The notes below the pieces were generated by a model. The model had not been told where the DNA came from. It saw only the letters and a program-made list of their open reading frames with translations, and made no database searches. The translations under genes and the position numbers were made by a program. 64,000 bases of DNA from Bacteroidia bacterium (GTDB lineage: Bacteria > Bacteroidota > Bacteroidia > NS11-12g > UBA955), in the NCBI GenBank assembly GCA_023228875.1, contig JALOAG010000003.1:1-64000 (forward strand). The letters are read 5' to 3'. Of this stretch, positions 1 to 6,050 are shown one piece after another (position 1 is the first letter of the stretch; each line of letters begins with the position of its first letter).

Positions 1-127
1 ACCATGACGAGGGAACACGGCTCCTCATCTTTTGCCGCCCTTCGATACGCTCGAACAAGTTCTCGCTACTCAGTATGACAAAAGGAGTTGGAGTTTTAAA
101 AGATATCCGTAACATGTCATGGTGAGT
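1..127 (+). repeat. 127-bp exact direct repeat, copy 1
   Basis: Bases 1-127 read identically to 4326-4452 by eye. The pair brackets the GIY-YIG gene, both glycosyltransferases and the AbiE remnant, and could support deletion or duplication of the roughly 4.3-kb unit by homologous recombination. The match may begin further left, outside the window. Confidence 0.85.
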
Positions 128-268
128 AGTCCCAAAGGGCGTATCGAACCATGACACCTCATTTGAATTATCGCCCTTCGATACGATTTTGCCAAAGCGC
201 AAAATCACTCAGGACGACAAACGCTCCTGTCATGGTGAGTGTTCCCAAAGGGCGTATCGAACCATGAC
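1..268. repeat. REP-like palindrome array (left copy)
   Basis: The stretch is built from palindromic modules that recur at 4175-4977. R1 (116-155 and 229-268) starts GTCATGGT and ends ACCATGAC, which form an 8-bp inverted repeat. R2 (about 172-217) carries CGCCCTTCGATAC followed by an internal ATTTTGC/GCAAAAT hairpin. R3 (about 39-80) ends in CTCAGTATGAC. The first 8 bases are the tail of a further R1 copy, so the array continues outside the window. The two R1 copies are 113 bp apart, the same period as in the right array. Short open frames here are by-products of the repeats. Confidence 0.85.
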
Positions 269-283
269 GCTTTGTTAAAAACC

Positions 284-574
284 ATGAATCAATACTACAC
301 CTACATTCTCAAATGTTCTGACGGTTCCTATTACACAGGTATTACAAACAATATTGACCGAAGGCTGCAAGAGCATGAAGAAGGGTTAAATGAAACTTGT
401 TACACCTATAAAAGAAGACCGGTAAAATTAGTTAGCTGCGAGATGTTTATTGATGTAAATCAAGCTATTGCAAGAGAAAAGCAAATCAAGAAATGGTCAA
501 GAGCAAAGAAGGAAGCATTGATAAACAGCGAATGGAATGATTTGATAAAGTTAAGTAAAAAGAAGTTTGAATAG
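284..574 (+). CDS. small GIY-YIG nuclease domain protein
   Basis: This 96-residue protein has the single-domain GIY-YIG nuclease layout. YYTYILKC is followed by YYTGITNN (the GIY and YIG half-motifs), then the catalytic-type Arg in DRRLQEHEEG, and finally KPVKL and the REKQIKKW helix. The family is related to the UvrC N-terminal domain and contains many small stand-alone members without an assigned substrate. I chose the ATG at 284; the open frame extends upstream to 239, but those codons lie in an R1 palindrome. The gene starts 15 nt after that palindrome and ends 4 nt before another REP-like element at 578, so it is enclosed by repeats. Whether the nuclease acts on the repeats is inference. 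Confidence 0.85.
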   Translation: MNQYYTYILKCSDGSYYTGITNNIDRRLQEHEEGLNETCYTYKRRPVKLVSCEMFIDVNQAIAREKQIKKWSRAKKEALINSEWNDLIKLSKKKFE

Positions 575-577
575 AAA

Positions 578-631
578 ATTTATCATGCTTCGATACAATC
601 TCACTTTGTTCGGTTACTCAGCATGACAAAT
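578..631. repeat. REP-like palindrome, R3-related
   Basis: Outer arms ATTTATCATGC (578-588) and GCATGACAAAT (621-631) are inverted repeats matching at 10 of 11 positions. The interior has CTTCGATACAATCTC and GGTTACTCAG, so this is a diverged member of the R3 module seen at 39-80. It sits between the GIY-YIG gene and the next glycosyltransferase and leaves 13 bases before that start codon. Confidence 0.75.
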
Positions 632-644
632 TTCCCCTAAAACC

Positions 645-1826
645 ATGTCTCTAAAAATCCTCTACCTTTTCACCTCTCCCTCTCTAAAAGGCTCTTCTGT
701 ACAGACCAAAGTGCTGAACCAAATAAAATATCTGAACAAAGCAGGTGCAGAATGTAGAGGAGCATTTTTTAGCACAGAGGTAATGGAAATAACTCCACTT
801 AACGAACAGGTGGATTTGATACCTGTGGAGAAATGTGAATGGAAATATTTTAGAAAGATAGGTCAGCGCAGAAATGTAGATAAGCGATTAGAAGAATTTA
901 TTAGCAGCAGATTTTCAGAAACAGATGTCTTTTACATTCGATACGCAGGGGCAAGCAAAAAATTATATCAAATAAGCAGGCAATACGGTAGCAAAATAGT
1001 TTCTGAACATCAGTCAAAAGAGATTGATGAAATAAGAAGCTTTGAAAATCAACATCCTTTCGGAGTGCGCCCATCCAAATTGTTAAGTCGTTATCTCTAT
1101 TATTGGAAACCAATATATGATGAAAGAAAATGGGGAATATTATTTGCAAAGAAAATAAAAGCAATAGTTACCGTAACTAATGAAATTGCCCTATATCAAC
1201 AAACGAAAGGTTCTAAAAATGTCTTAGTATGTTCCAACGGAATAGGCGTAAATGACTATAAGCTACGCAAAATAGCTCTGTTTTCAGAACCGTTGAAGAT
1301 TTTGTTTCTAAAGGGAACTTCCTCTATATCGGAATGGAATGGTTTTGAGAGATTAATATCCTCAATAGACAGAAACCCCTCAAACAAGATAAAACTTATT
1401 GTTTGCGGACATTTAATTGAGGGAGAGATACCCGAAAGAGACTATATTGAGCACAAAGGGTATCTAAACAAGGGACAACTGGATGCATTGTTTAATGAGG
1501 TTCATATTGGTGTTTCAACACTTGCACTTTACAATAAGGACTTGCAGGAAGCAGCAGTACTAAAAACAAGGGAATACATTGCAAGAGGGCTTCCCTTTAT
1601 CTACGCTTATACTGACCCTGACCTAAACGAAGAAACAAACTCTTTTGCCTTGCAGTTTCCCAATGACGATAGCCTTATTGATATGCAGCAAGTAGTGGAT
1701 TTTGCCAAAAAAGTTCTCTCCGACCCCGAACATCCGCAAAAGATGAGAAAATATGCAGAGAAGTATTTGGATTATGAGGTGAAGATGAAGCGATTGTTGG
1801 AAGGGATAAAGAGAATGGCAAAGTAA
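645..1826 (+). CDS. glycosyltransferase, GT-B fold (GT4-like)
   Basis: The 393-residue protein begins with a Rossmann strand and loop (KILYLFTSPSLKGSSVQTK) typical of the acceptor domain of GT-B enzymes. Further features are VSEHQSKEID, VTVTNEIA and a sugar-nucleotide half with VLVCSNGI, ILFLKGTSS, KLIVCGH and a TREYIARGLPFIYA segment, where family 4 enzymes carry their EX7E-type motif. It probably transfers a sugar during surface polysaccharide assembly; donor and acceptor cannot be read from sequence. Its last 21 residues (MRKYAEKYLDYEVKMKRLLEG) have a diverged copy at 2849-2935, which ties this gene to a lost tandem paralogue. It lies inside the repeat-bounded block. Confidence 0.8.
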   Translation: MSLKILYLFTSPSLKGSSVQTKVLNQIKYLNKAGAECRGAFFSTEVMEITPLNEQVDLIPVEKCEWKYFRKIGQRRNVDKRLEEFISSRFSETDVFYIRYAGASKKLYQISRQYGSKIVSEHQSKEIDEIRSFENQHPFGVRPSKLLSRYLYYWKPIYDERKWGILFAKKIKAIVTVTNEIALYQQTKGSKNVLVCSNGIGVNDYKLRKIALFSEPLKILFLKGTSSISEWNGFERLISSIDRNPSNKIKLIVCGHLIEGEIPERDYIEHKGYLNKGQLDALFNEVHIGVSTLALYNKDLQEAAVLKTREYIARGLPFIYAYTDPDLNEETNSFALQFPNDDSLIDMQQVVDFAKKVLSDPEHPQKMRKYAEKYLDYEVKMKRLLEGIKRMAK

Positions 1827-1862
1827 AGAAAGAATATAGCCTTAATCTCAATCTGATTTATG

Positions 1863-1870
1863 TAGCTTTG
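1863..1870 (+). promoter_or_regulatory. -7 box for the AbiE-type pair
   Basis: TAGCTTTG matches the Bacteroidetes -7 consensus TAnnTTTG and lies 16 bp before the ATG at 1887. A good -33 TTTG is not visible, so this is a tentative call. Confidence 0.45.
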
Positions 1871-1886
1871 TGCCTCTGCAATAAAT

Positions 1887-2201
1887 ATGTCAAAAAAAAT
1901 ACCCATTCAAAAACCCTTGTCGGACGATGAATTAAAAATCATCTTAAAGCGGGTGGTGTGGGATTATAACATATCCCCCGATGACCTGTTGGCTATCTTT
2001 AAAGGAGAAATGGAAGGCAGAGGGATTGACACAGCACAGCTTCAGGCTAAATTGCTCAACGGCTATCAGTGGCATAATCTCATAAAGTGGTTTGGATATG
2101 AAACTGTGCGAACTTTTTTAAGAGATGAAGTTATCAAAGCGATATTTCCTGCATCGTACAGGCAAAAACTTTTAAATGCAAAGACAATACTACGAACATA
2201 A
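1887..2201 (+). CDS. AbiE-type antitoxin-like protein (DUF6922-like)
   Basis: The 104-residue protein is short and helical with a central VVWDYNISPDDLLAIFKGE segment. This resembles the small DUF6922-type proteins that Bacteroidetes encode directly before AbiEii nucleotidyltransferase toxins. It overlaps the toxin start by 26 nt, as expected for a translationally coupled toxin-antitoxin operon. Type IV AbiE antitoxins repress their own operon and neutralise the toxin without stable binding; whether this small family does the same is inference. The gene itself looks intact, while its partner is frameshifted. Family assignment rests on motif memory and context, not a search. Confidence 0.6.
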   Translation: MSKKIPIQKPLSDDELKIILKRVVWDYNISPDDLLAIFKGEMEGRGIDTAQLQAKLLNGYQWHNLIKWFGYETVRTFLRDEVIKAIFPASYRQKLLNAKTILRT

Positions 2202-2852
2202 TCTTTATCCTTTGCAGGATAAAATGCTTGCTCTGGTTGCAGATTGCAATACCCCGTTTTACCTGACGGGCGGAACTGCATTGAGCAGGTTTTATCTGCA
2301 CCACCGCTATTCCGATGATTTGGATTTTTTTGTAAACTGCGATGAAAAATTCACAGAATATGTAAATAACATTGTTGAAAGGGCAAAGAAAATATTTGCG
2401 ACACGAATATCCATTTCTGATACGGACTTTGCACGGATTTATATTTCCGAAGGCAAAACAGAATTAAAAGTTGAATTTATAAACGATGTTAGTTTTCATT
2501 TTGGAGATTTCGTGTACCATGGAAAATATAAAACAGATAACCCTTGAATATTCTGTCCAACAAACTGACAGCGTTATCGCGTAACGCACCAAAGGATTTT
2601 TCAAATATACTTTTTTTGTCCTTTCATTATCCCTTTAACTGGATTGAGTTATTTGATGCAGCAAAAGAGAAAGATACATGGATTAATGAAGTTTCAGCGG
2701 CAGATATACTAAATCAGTTTGACGCAGTTCGGCTTGAAAGTGTTAATTGGATTGAAGAATTTAATACAAAGCTATATAAAAACAGTTTCAAAACTATTGC
2801 AAAAGACATTCTTATGGGCGCAGACAACAGCCTCTGTGGAACAGAAAGATGA
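2176..2852 (+). pseudogene. AbiEii-type nucleotidyltransferase toxin, frameshifted
   Basis: The first part (2176-2547) carries the nucleotidyltransferase signature FYLTGGTALSRFYLHHRYSDDLDFF: the GGTA turn followed by the DDLD acid pair. The frame closes at KYKTDNP. The next frame, from 2544, continues with the family's NILSNKLTALSRNAPKDF block and runs to the TGA at 2852. Restoring one T in CCCTTG at about 2544 gives DNPLNILSNKL and a complete protein of about 225 residues. AbiEii toxins modify tRNA or other targets with nucleotides and cause abortive infection. Here the gene is either a genuine one-base-deletion pseudogene or a read error. The last codons (CGTER) seem to be read out of the flanking glycosyltransferase remnant. 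Confidence 0.8.
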
Positions 2853-2935
2853 GAAAGCATGCGGAGGAATATCTGGATTGTGGGGTGAAGATGAAGCAAT
2901 TGTTAGCAGAGGTAGAAAGCTTTAGAATTCAATGA
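2849..2935 (+). pseudogene. 3' remnant of a glycosyltransferase gene
   Basis: Frame 2849-2935 encodes MRKHAEEYLDCGVKMKQLLA and a short tail. This matches the C-terminus of the glycosyltransferase at 645-1826 (MRKYAEKYLDYEVKMKRLLE) at 14 of 21 positions, and the DNA is also visibly similar. The remnant ends ATGA, with the ATG at 2932 starting the next glycosyltransferase, the usual coupled overlap in glycan operons. The AbiE toxin stop overlaps its first codon. The simplest reading is that a former glycosyltransferase upstream of 2932 lost all but its 3' end when the AbiE pair arrived. Confidence 0.7.
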
Positions 2936-4158
2936 GTAGTTTCTTTTACTTTGTTGACGAAGTCCGTACTCCCTTTGTCATAAACGACATTCGTAGGGTT
3001 GCGGAGAAATACGAAACAGTATATTTGTTCTCCATTGACAGATTACAGGGCAAAGAAGCCTTGCCTGAAAACGTGGTGGTTTTTGAAAATTTTATTGACT
3101 GGACACAGTTTAAGCCTTTCAGAATACTGTTCAGTAATTTCTTTTCAATTCTCACTATTTACCTAAGTGAATGTATTGCACTACAGAGATTTCTGCCATT
3201 CAAAAAATCCGTTGCGGTTTTGGCTTCCAACATATTTAAGGCAGAGCAAATAGTTCAGATACTTAGCAAACACCCCCCAACTTTCAACTTTCAACTTTCA
3301 ACTTTTTACAGTTTCTGGTTCTACGACTGCATCTACCTTGCTTGGCTAAAGAAAAAAGGGAAAATCAAAACTGCCATAACAAGAGCACATGGTGGGGATT
3401 TGTATGAAGAAAGGAGTTCATTAAGTGGCAACATACTTTTTAGACATTTTCAAATGGGGTATCTTGATGGAGTTTATTCTGTATCTGGTGCCGGAACATT
3501 CTATTTGCAGAAAAAATATTCGCGTTATAAAAGAAAAATTAAGACTATTTTCTTAGGAAGTTCTTTTCATGAAAGTCTTTCACGAGCAAAGATGGAGGGA
3601 GAATTTGTGATGGTTACTTGCGCAAGAATACGCAATATTAAACGTATTCATAAAGTTGCTGAAATGTTACAGCATATAGATTTTCCTTTGATATGGTATC
3701 ATATTGGAGACGAGAATTTAGAAGCGAAAAATGACACCACCATTCCTAAATATATCAAAGCTAAAGAAGAACTTAAAACGAAGGGGAATATTACCTATAT
3801 CCCTTTGGGGCAAATGGAAAATGAGAGAATTTTTGAGTTTTATTCCGTAACTCCTATAAACTTGTTTGTTAGTTTGTCTCAAAATGAAGGACTTCCCATC
3901 AGCATGATGGAAGCTGCAAGCTTTGGAATTCCGGTTCTTTCTACGGATGTGGGAGGATGTAAAGAAATAGTGAATGAACAAACAGGCATACTTATTCCTT
4001 TGGAAACAGAAATGAAAGAGGTTGCAAGAATTATTACCAATTTTAAAGATTCAGCAAAGAATACAGAGGAATACAGAAAGGGAGTGAGAAAATTCTGGGA
4101 AGAGAATTTTGATGCGGAGAAGAATTATGAAAAGTTGTTTGAAGAGTTGGAATTTTAA
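2932..4158 (+). CDS. glycosyltransferase family 4-like, possible phase-variable gene
   Basis: The 408-residue GT-B protein has a clear C-terminal GT4 donor domain: VTCARIRNIKRIH, WYHIGDE, ITYIPLGQM, and SQNEGLPISMMEAASFGIPVLSTDVGG with the EX7E-type acid pair, then EIVNEQTGILI. It should add a sugar to a surface glycan intermediate. It starts in an ATGA overlap with the glycosyltransferase remnant. Between residues of about 116 and 125 the peptide TFNFQLSTF is encoded by four tandem copies of CAACTTT (3278-3305). Seven is not a multiple of three, so a gain or loss of one copy would shift the frame. The gene ends 16 bp before the right palindrome array. Confidence 0.85.
   Translation: MSSFFYFVDEVRTPFVINDIRRVAEKYETVYLFSIDRLQGKEALPENVVVFENFIDWTQFKPFRILFSNFFSILTIYLSECIALQRFLPFKKSVAVLASNIFKAEQIVQILSKHPPTFNFQLSTFYSFWFYDCIYLAWLKKKGKIKTAITRAHGGDLYEERSSLSGNILFRHFQMGYLDGVYSVSGAGTFYLQKKYSRYKRKIKTIFLGSSFHESLSRAKMEGEFVMVTCARIRNIKRIHKVAEMLQHIDFPLIWYHIGDENLEAKNDTTIPKYIKAKEELKTKGNITYIPLGQMENERIFEFYSVTPINLFVSLSQNEGLPISMMEAASFGIPVLSTDVGGCKEIVNEQTGILIPLETEMKEVARIITNFKDSAKNTEEYRKGVRKFWEENFDAEKNYEKLFEELEF
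3278..3305 (+). repeat. 4 x 7-bp tandem repeat inside a coding sequence
   Basis: CAACTTT is repeated four times without interruption and followed by TT. It lies within an otherwise normal glycosyltransferase frame at a loop-like position between the two halves of the protein. Slipped-strand changes of one unit would switch the gene off or on. Confidence 0.9.
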
Positions 4159-4174
4159 AAGTTTTCCGTAACAT

Positions 4175-4977
4175 GTCATGGTGAGTAGTCCCAAAGGGCG
4201 TATCGAACCATGACACCTAATTTGAATTGTCGCCCTTCGATACAATTTTGCCAAAGCGCAAAATCACTCAGGACGACAAACGCTCCTGTCATAGTGAGTG
4301 TTCTGCCATAAGCGGAACGTATCGAACCATGACGAGGGAACACGGCTCCTCATCTTTTGCCGCCCTTCGATACGCTCGAACAAGTTCTCGCTACTCAGTA
4401 TGACAAAAGGAGTTGGAGTTTTAAAAGATATCCGTAACATGTCATGGTGAGTGTTCCGAAGGGCGTATCGAACCATGACACCTTGTTTGAATTATCGCCC
4501 TTCGATACAATTTTGCCAAAGCGCAAAATCACTCAGGACGACAAACGCTCCTGTCATAGTGAGTGTTCTGCCATAAGCGGAACATATCGAACCATGACGC
4601 GGGAACACGCCCTTCACCTTTTGTCGCCCTTCGATACGCTCGAACAAGTTCTCGCTACTCTGGGTGACAAAAGGAGTTGGAATTTTAAAAGTTTTCCGCA
4701 ACGTGTCATGGAGAGTAGTCCCAAAGGGCGTATCGAACCATGACACCTCATTTGAATTATCGCCCTTCGATACAATTTTGCCAAAGCGCAAAATCACTCA
4801 GGACGACAAACGCTCCTGTCATGGTGAGTAGTCCCAAAGGGCGTATCGAACCATGACACCTTGTTTGAATTGTCGCCCTTCGATACAATTTTGCCAAAGC
4901 GCAAAATCACTCAGGACGACAAACGCTCCTGTCATGGTGAGTGTCATAAATTTATTTATGACTTATCGAACCATGAC
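4175..4977. repeat. REP-like palindrome array (right copy)
   Basis: This 0.8-kb gene-free stretch holds eight R1 palindromes (starts at 4175, 4288, 4441, 4553, 4705, 4818 and 4931 with GTCAT(G/A)GT, plus the pair structure described below), four R2 modules and two R3 modules. Full R1-R2-R1-R3 units repeat at 264-266 bp (4175, 4441, 4705), and R1-R2 subunits repeat at 113 bp (4705, 4818, 4931). Counting strictly by full arms I can place seven R1 copies. Some have a longer centre (CTGCCATAAGCGG at 4288 and 4553), and the last (4931-4977) has a different centre. Open frames inside it are repeat artefacts. Confidence 0.85.
4326..4452 (+). repeat. 127-bp exact direct repeat, copy 2
   Basis: This copy is identical by eye to bases 1-127, from ACCATGACGAGG through GTCATGGTGAGT, and in the same orientation. 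It lies within the right palindrome array. Confidence 0.85.
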
Positions 4978-5009
4978 ATTAGATAATTGACTGTATTTTA
5001 ATTTAAAGT

Positions 5010-6050
5010 TTGAAAGAGACTATTCATTTTTTTGTTTGCCGTAATGGTTTTGGACATCAAAAAAGAGTGATGTCAATAGTTGAGAAGATTAGCACTTTTA
5101 ATAAAGAAATTAAAAGTATAATTCATTGTAATCGAAGGAATTTTGAGAGAACTAAAAATTGGGATACTACTCAACATTTACTTAATAAAGAAAATGTTGC
5201 ATTTGAGTTTGAGTTGATGGATGAATCTCCTGAGTATCTAGTAGGTTTGGACGAACAAAAGATTAAAATTTGGTTGGAGAAAGTGAGAAAGGTGAAAGAT
5301 TTAATTAAAGGTTTGATTGTGTTGGATAATGACGTATTGCTATTGAACATTTTTGAAAATGCAATGATTATGGGGTCTTTTTTTTGGTCTAATGTGATAG
5401 ATGATTCTGACAAATATTCATTCAGAACTATTGAAAAACAATTGTTGTCAAAATATAATCCGATAGTCATGGGAGTAGAATCAATTGCAATGGAGGAAAC
5501 AAAGAAAAGTCCAAGATTTATGGGGTTGCCTTGGTTTGGCGATGTTAGCCAGGAAAGGCAGAATCCAATAAAGAGTAGAGAATTAATTTTGATTACAGTT
5601 GGTGGAACTGAACAAGATATTTCCAAGTATTATGAATTAGCAATGAAACTAAAAAGTAAAGGAGAGAGAGTGGTAGTGGATAATGGGATTTATAAGTACT
5701 CAAAAGGAGAAATGAGTAAATTCTCTTATTTACATGAAGATTTTATTAAAATAAAAGCAGTGTTTTGCCGCCCGGGCATAGGTATATTAGATGATTGTGT
5801 AAAATACGGAATCCCTGTGTTTACTTTGTTTGATGGAAACAATAAGGAGTTGGTTCACAATGCTAAAACAGTAGAAGGATTAGGGTGGGGTAAAGCAATT
5901 AAAAATACCTTACTTGTGGATGATATAATAAAAAAGTTTGAGAGTTCAGACTTAGAGATAATGCAGAGTCTTATTCTTAAAGAAAAATCAGGAGGAGCAG
6001 AGATTGTAGCTCAGTATATATTAAAGAAGCTTAAAGAGAAAAATGAATAA
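5010..6050 (+). CDS. GT-B fold protein, MurG/PseG-like
   Basis: The 346-residue protein opens with IHFFVCRNGFGHQKRVMSIV, a glycine-rich loop like those of MurG and the PseG UDP-sugar hydrolase. It has a C-terminal nucleotide-sugar half with ILITVGGTEQDISKYY and VFCRPGIGILDDCVKYGIPVF. Placed first in a nonulosonic-acid-type operon, it could be a UDP-sugar hydrolase or epimerase-like step, or a transferase; sequence does not decide. No ATG is available. An in-frame TAA at 5004 leaves TTG at 5010 as the likely start. The 3' end overlaps the next gene by 8 bp. It begins 32 bp after the palindrome array. Confidence 0.65.
   Translation: MKETIHFFVCRNGFGHQKRVMSIVEKISTFNKEIKSIIHCNRRNFERTKNWDTTQHLLNKENVAFEFELMDESPEYLVGLDEQKIKIWLEKVRKVKDLIKGLIVLDNDVLLLNIFENAMIMGSFFWSNVIDDSDKYSFRTIEKQLLSKYNPIVMGVESIAMEETKKSPRFMGLPWFGDVSQERQNPIKSRELILITVGGTEQDISKYYELAMKLKSKGERVVVDNGIYKYSKGEMSKFSYLHEDFIKIKAVFCRPGIGILDDCVKYGIPVFTLFDGNNKELVHNAKTVEGLGWGKAIKNTLLVDDIIKKFESSDLEIMQSLILKEKSGGAEIVAQYILKKLKEKNE

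Noticed and set aside
2719..2925. 68-codon frame overlapping the AbiEii end
   Set aside because: It lies out of frame with both AbiEii and the glycosyltransferase remnant and has no recognisable features.
4444..4797. Open frames of about 100 codons on both strands inside the palindrome array
   Set aside because: They are translations of repeated palindromes, with no protein-like composition and no family match.
5171..5626. 151-codon minus-strand frame
   Set aside because: It is antisense to the 5010-6050 gene, which has clear motifs; the antisense product has none.
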